Source: M55B112 sp040880545
Lineage (GTDB): Bacteria; Bacteroidota; Bacteroidia; Bacteroidales; GCA-2748055
Reading direction: 5' to 3'
Assembly (NCBI GenBank): GCA_040880545.1
Contig: JBBDIE010000129.1
Coordinates: 1-19,779, forward strand
DNA: 19,779 nucleotides
Below the pieces are notes generated by a model. That model did not search any database. It worked only from the letters and a program-made list of their open reading frames with translations, and had not been told where the DNA came from. The translations under genes and the position numbers were made by a program. Below are positions 16,308 through 19,779 of the stretch, one piece after another (position 1 is the stretch's first letter; each line of letters opens with the position of its first letter).

Positions 16308-17309
16308 TTGAGAAAAATAACACTTTATATTTTACTGGGGGGAATTTTTTTTCCGGTTATCTCACAGGAACCAGTATTACAGGAAGAGTATGAGAGCAAA
16401 GGTCAGGTTAATGGGAAGATCTACAGTAATTTCAATTACAGTTTACATTCACCCGACCAGGCTGGTTCATTCGCGCTCACACGTGCCTACTTTGGATTTT
16501 CCAGGACCATAAGCGATCACTTTTCAGCCAACGTAAAGGTTGATGTGGGTAGTCTTGATGATGTTTCAGAACCATTGGATATCAGACAGTATACCTATAT
16601 TAAAAATGCAAATATAACCTACAATAACGGAGCGGTAACCGCCTGGGGAGGGATGTTCGATATGGTGCAGTTCAAGGTGCAGGAAAATTTCTGGGGATAC
16701 CGGTATCTGCAGAAATCGTACCTGGACAGGTTTGGGTTGGGTCCCAGTGCGGATCTGGGTGCAGGGGTAAGCTATGCATTCAGTAATATGCTGGAGACGG
16801 ACCTGGTACTCTCAAACGGAGAAGGATACAATAGCCCACAGTTGGATGATAAATTAAAAGCTGGTTGGGGAGTTACCGTCAAGCCGGGAGAACGGTTGAT
16901 TTTCAGAAGTTATTATTCCATATTTCTTACTGATATCCCACAGATGACCCTGACAGGATTTGCAGGGTACGATGCTGGTGTTTTTCGCCTTGGAGGAGAT
17001 TACAACTACCGGTTCAATCATGATTATATACTGAACCACAACAGGTTTGGATTCTCCGTGTATGGGACGTATGTATTCTCCGAAAAAGTGGAATTCTTTC
17101 TCAGGTACGACAGGCTTGAATCCAATATTGTGGATAGCAGCGGCATTCCCTGGAATCTGACGGAGGACGGTGATGCCATCGTAGCGGGAATTCAGTTCAC
17201 GCCGGTAAAAAATCTCCACTTTACCCTGGATTACCAGGATTGGTATGAATATGCAGCCTCCGGGACCAGGGACCAGGTGTTGTATTTGCACCTGGAGGTA
17301 ATCTTTTAA
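16308..17309 (+). CDS. Outer-membrane beta-barrel porin
   Basis: Predicted outer-membrane channel of 333 residues. A signal peptide is seen (RKITLYILLGGIFFPVIS followed by QE), giving export by Sec. The mature part alternates polar and aromatic residues in many short strands (for example GKIYSNFNYSL, FALTRAYFGFSRTI, FRLGGDYNYRF, FGFSVYGTYVF). It ends in Phe (YLHLEVIF), the usual terminal residue for barrel assembly. RAYFGFSRTISDHFSANVKVD resembles the start of phosphate-selective-porin-like and general Bacteroidota porins, but substrate is not readable. The start codon is TTG at 16308; no ATG in frame gives a signal peptide, and there is no Shine-Dalgarno. It is divergent from the response regulator, which may control it. 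Confidence 0.8.
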   Translation: MRKITLYILLGGIFFPVISQEPVLQEEYESKGQVNGKIYSNFNYSLHSPDQAGSFALTRAYFGFSRTISDHFSANVKVDVGSLDDVSEPLDIRQYTYIKNANITYNNGAVTAWGGMFDMVQFKVQENFWGYRYLQKSYLDRFGLGPSADLGAGVSYAFSNMLETDLVLSNGEGYNSPQLDDKLKAGWGVTVKPGERLIFRSYYSIFLTDIPQMTLTGFAGYDAGVFRLGGDYNYRFNHDYILNHNRFGFSVYGTYVFSEKVEFFLRYDRLESNIVDSSGIPWNLTEDGDAIVAGIQFTPVKNLHFTLDYQDWYEYAASGTRDQVLYLHLEVIF

Positions 17310-17339
17310 TCCATTTTCAACACTGGGTATCTTGCATTA

Positions 17340-17927
17340 TCAGTCGACCAGTTGTTTTTTTGCTGCCCGGTTGCCGGCTCTCAATGCTTCGATATTCAAT
17401 TGAACAACCGCATCACCCTTTCTTCCGAATACTGCATCGACACTCTTTTCAAGTGATTCAAAATCTACCCCTATATAAGCAGATGCTGCACCCAACATAA
17501 CCATATTCGATACTTTTGGAGAACCCACTATACGGGCTATAGCACCAGCGTCTATCAATAATTGCTGCTTTAAATTCCCTATTTCGGTATAGAGCACTTC
17601 CAGATCGGGGTAATTACCGATATTCAGAAAAGGTTCTTTGTTGGTTACCAACCAGCCATTCTCCGAAAGCCATGGCAGGTACCTCAAAGATTCCATCGGT
17701 TCCACGGATAGGATCAGGTCACAATTCCCTGTGGGGATCAGGTCGGAATAAACCGGTTTATCCGAGATTCGTAAATGCGACTGTACTGCACCTCCACGCT
17801 GACTCATTCCATGTACCTCAGCCTGTTTTACGTAAAGCTCATTGTCTATTGCAGCCATTCCAATGACCGCTGCAATCGACAGGATGCCCTGTCCTCCCAC
17901 ACCTGATAGTATGATATCCGTTTTCAT
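17340..17927 (-). CDS. iorB: Indolepyruvate oxidoreductase subunit beta
   Basis: Gamma-type (POR_N/CoA-handling) subunit of indolepyruvate oxidoreductase, working with IorA to turn aryl pyruvates from Trp, Phe and Tyr into aryl-acetyl-CoA and CO2. The 195 residues match the family. Seen are GVGGQGILS (10-18) near the N-terminus, then VKQAEVHGMSQRGGAVQSHLR, with the SQRGG motif characteristic of IorB, and SKVSNMVMLGA-like KVSNMVMLGA in the second half. It contains no ferredoxin-type cysteine motif. It starts 24 bases after iorA and must share its transcript. It converges with the porin gene, 30 bases away. Confidence 0.93.
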   Translation of the reverse strand: MKTDIILSGVGGQGILSIAAVIGMAAIDNELYVKQAEVHGMSQRGGAVQSHLRISDKPVYSDLIPTGNCDLILSVEPMESLRYLPWLSENGWLVTNKEPFLNIGNYPDLEVLYTEIGNLKQQLLIDAGAIARIVGSPKVSNMVMLGAASAYIGVDFESLEKSVDAVFGRKGDAVVQLNIEALRAGNRAAKKQLVD

Positions 17928-17951
17928 ATTAGGTTGTCTGTTATTATCATT

Positions 17952-19550
17952 TTAAACCTTTTCTACGCTACGCCTCTTTGAAGCGGTCTGAATACATTCT
18001 CTGCCGGCAATGATCACCGATACACCATCGAATGCCAATTCCTGTGAGATGATCCTGCTGTTCTCCTCATGGTGCTTTTTTAAAGGATTGATGCTTATCA
18101 GGTGATCATCTTCAACACCAAGTCCTTTACAAATGTTGAATAGCCTGTCGGTTGCATGGGATTTCTGACCTCCTGTCATGCCGGTTGTGGAATTATCAGA
18201 AATAATCACAGTTATGGGTGTCTGTTCCATCACGGCATCCAGAAGACCGGTCATGCCCGAATGGGTAAAGGTGGAGTCGCCGATTACTGCAACTGCAGGT
18301 CTTAATCCGGCATCAGAGGCCCCTTTGGCCATGGTGATCGATGCTCCCATATCCACGCAGGAGTTGATGGCATTATAGGGAGGCAAGGCTCCCAGGGTAT
18401 AGCAACCGATATCGGAAAATACCCTGCCCAGTCCAAAGGGCTTTAACGATTCATTCAATGCGTTATACATATCAATATGACTGCAACCCTTACACAACGC
18501 GGGCGGTCTGTTTTCTACAACTTCCGGAATCTCCGGTCCCCGCCTGATTACAATTCCCAGTGCAGAGGCTACGTGCCCTGGGGTTAATTCTCCGTCGCGT
18601 GGAACTGCACCATCCAGCCTCCCACGGATCCTGTACTCCGATTTCAATGACCCCTTCATCCGTTCCTCCAGCATGGGGGCCCCCTCCTCGAATACATACA
18701 GTTCACCGGCACTGTCTGCCAGCATACGCAGCAGTTCATCGGGTACCGGGTAATGTGAGATTTTCAGCACGGGGTAATCAAGGTTGTATTCCCGGGCAAT
18801 CTCCATGTAATAGTTGTAAGCGATACCTGTTACCAGGATTCCACATTTCGTATCCCTGCCCGGAGTGAAGGTATTGTATCCCATTTCCATGGAATCTTTT
18901 TCCAGCGTACTTTGTATCTCCAGCAATCCCTTGTACCTCTTACGTGCAAAGCCCGGCAGAAGTATGAACTGTGTACTGTCGGCCGGAATGCTGACCTGGT
19001 TTTCATGCTGAATGTCACTGCACCGGACACCAGACCTGGAATGGGCCAGCCTGGTTGTTATACGCATGAGGATGGGTAGTTTATATTTTTCAGACAGTTC
19101 AAAGGCCTTGTATGTCAGGTCGTAACACTCTTGTTGCGTGGCCGGCTCCAGCACAGGAATCATGGCAAATTTACCGTAAAACCGGGAGTCCTGTTCGTTC
19201 TGTGAAGAATGCATCGAAGGATCGTCGGCTGCCAGTACCACCAGGCCACCATGAATACCTGTGATCGCGGAATTGATAAATGCATCCGCGGCCACATTCA
19301 ATCCCACATGTTTCATGCATACCAGGGCGCGCTTCCCTGCATACGACATGCCCAGGGCAGCTTCCATCGCGGTCTTCTCATTGGCCGACCAGTCGTAATG
19401 AATTTTTCTCTCCCGGGCAGTTTTCGAACGCTGAATATATTCCGTGATCTCCGTGGATGGCGTTCCGGGATATGCATATACGCCCGAAATACCTCCATCA
19501 ATGGCCCCTTGTGCAATTGCTTCATCTCCCAGTAATACTAATTTGTCCAT
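17952..19550 (-). CDS. iorA: Indolepyruvate oxidoreductase subunit alpha, without ferredoxin domain
   Basis: Thiamine-diphosphate-dependent catalytic subunit that decarboxylates indolepyruvate and related aryl 2-oxoacids. Of 532 residues, about 1-180 form the pyrimidine-binding domain (GVYAYPGTPSTEI at 23-35, Glu58 region). A middle domain follows, and the pyrophosphate-binding domain (about 350-515) shows ALCKGCSH (351-358), IGCYTLGALPP and GDSTFTHSGMTGL (424-436) followed by SDNSTTGMTGGQ. Classical IorA (about 600 residues or more) ends with two 4Fe-4S ferredoxin motifs; here the protein stops at GRECIQTASKRRS with no CxxCxxCxxxCP. I recall similarly short alpha subunits in other Bacteroidota, so this is probably not a truncation. 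ATG 19550 has AGGAG five bases upstream (19556-19560). Confidence 0.92.
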   Translation of the reverse strand: MDKLVLLGDEAIAQGAIDGGISGVYAYPGTPSTEITEYIQRSKTARERKIHYDWSANEKTAMEAALGMSYAGKRALVCMKHVGLNVAADAFINSAITGIHGGLVVLAADDPSMHSSQNEQDSRFYGKFAMIPVLEPATQQECYDLTYKAFELSEKYKLPILMRITTRLAHSRSGVRCSDIQHENQVSIPADSTQFILLPGFARKRYKGLLEIQSTLEKDSMEMGYNTFTPGRDTKCGILVTGIAYNYYMEIAREYNLDYPVLKISHYPVPDELLRMLADSAGELYVFEEGAPMLEERMKGSLKSEYRIRGRLDGAVPRDGELTPGHVASALGIVIRRGPEIPEVVENRPPALCKGCSHIDMYNALNESLKPFGLGRVFSDIGCYTLGALPPYNAINSCVDMGASITMAKGASDAGLRPAVAVIGDSTFTHSGMTGLLDAVMEQTPITVIISDNSTTGMTGGQKSHATDRLFNICKGLGVEDDHLISINPLKKHHEENSRIISQELAFDGVSVIIAGRECIQTASKRRSVEKV

Positions 19551-19575
19551 CTTTTCTCCTACTTGATTCTGTCTT

Positions 19576-19583
19576 CAAAATTA
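19576..19583 (-). promoter_or_regulatory. Probable -7 promoter element for iorAB
   Basis: The minus strand reads TAATTTTG, an exact TAnnTTTG match, 25 bases before the iorA ATG. It lies in the gap after the YjbQ-family gene. No clear -33 box is seen. The ribosome site AGGAG at 19556-19560 is downstream of it, as expected. Confidence 0.45.
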
Positions 19584-19623
19584 GAGAAAAAAAGGAGGGT
19601 AGGAATATATTGTTCAGCATCTG

Positions 19624-19779
19624 TCAGGAGTAAACAGTAAGGACCATTTTTCGCGGACCACCATGATTTCTGAATTCACACAGGTAGATACCCTGCCACG
19701 TCCCCAGGTTTAGCCTTCCCTTTGTAATGGGTATGGTTAATGAGCTCCCAAGCATGGACGATTTTAGATGGGCCGGCAT
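19624..19779 (-). CDS. YjbQ/UPF0047 family protein, C-terminal part only
   Basis: The last 51 codons of a gene that continues past the right edge. The readable part includes PAHLKSSMLGSSLTIPIT, KGRLNLGTWQGIYLCEF and a closing PRKMVLTVYS, which is the C-terminus of the YjbQ family (once called secondary thiamine-phosphate synthase). The LGTWQGIYLCEF motif is diagnostic. The TGA stop is at 19624-19626. The Met at the edge is an internal residue, since the family has Asn-x-Pro-Ala-His here. It reads in the same direction as iorAB and ends 73 bases upstream of it; a separate iorA promoter is suggested. Confidence 0.88.
   Translation of the reverse strand: MPAHLKSSMLGSSLTIPITKGRLNLGTWQGIYLCEFRNHGGPRKMVLTVYS

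Noticed and set aside
1..19779. CRISPR array, tRNA or rRNA genes, riboswitch
   Set aside because: No regularly spaced direct repeats, no cloverleaf or rRNA-like stretch, and no leader resembling a known riboswitch were seen; intergenic gaps are short or filled by the repeats described.

Overview
The window looks like a chromosomal piece of a Bacteroidota bacterium, most likely a Bacteroidales/Marinilabiliales-type organism that lives largely by fermentation. This is inferred from gene content, from AT-rich leaders that mostly lack Shine-Dalgarno sites, and from several TAnnTTTG motifs (the Bacteroidota -7 promoter element) in front of genes. The window holds 14 complete protein genes, one partial gene at the right edge and several intergenic repeats. 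I found no RNA gene, CRISPR array or transposase.

Left part (minus strand, 76-3929): a probable two-gene operon. A DUF1338/HglS-like Fe(II) dioxygenase is followed by a YdiJ-like FAD/Fe-S D-2-hydroxyacid dehydrogenase. Together they could turn 2-oxoadipate into D-2-hydroxyglutarate and then 2-oxoglutarate, the end of a lysine/2-aminoadipate degradation route.

Next comes a 700-base non-coding stretch full of repeats (3930-4642). It is followed on the plus strand by two acyl-CoA-to-acid pathways side by side: pta-ackA (acetate) and ptb-buk (butyrate or branched-chain acids), 4643-9209. Copies of a 178-bp repeat in opposite orientation sit immediately outside this cassette (4046-4223 and 9218-9395). 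The left copy lies inside a 210-bp MITE-like unit with 33-bp inverted ends.

Middle part (9428-12856): an SDR oxidoreductase (minus), a SlyD-like FKBP isomerase with a His/Cys-rich tail (plus), and a minus-strand pair in which an unrecognised membrane-anchored protein is translationally coupled through a TTGA overlap to an omega-amidase-like nitrilase.

Right part: a phosphate-themed group (13050-17309) with a PiT transporter carrying a C-terminal PhoU/DUF47-like helical extension, a PhoB/OmpR-type response regulator and an outer-membrane porin. After it lies an iorA-iorB operon (17340-19550, minus) for indolepyruvate oxidoreductase, whose alpha subunit lacks the usual C-terminal ferredoxin domain. 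The tail of a YjbQ-family gene runs off the right edge.

Taken together, the window is rich in amino-acid and 2-oxoacid catabolism: 2-oxoadipate, aryl pyruvates, probably 2-oxoglutaramate, and acyl-CoA to acid plus ATP. The most interesting points are the physical pairing of the HglS-like and YdiJ-like genes, the inverted repeats bracketing the acid-kinase cassette, and the unknown protein coupled to the omega-amidase.
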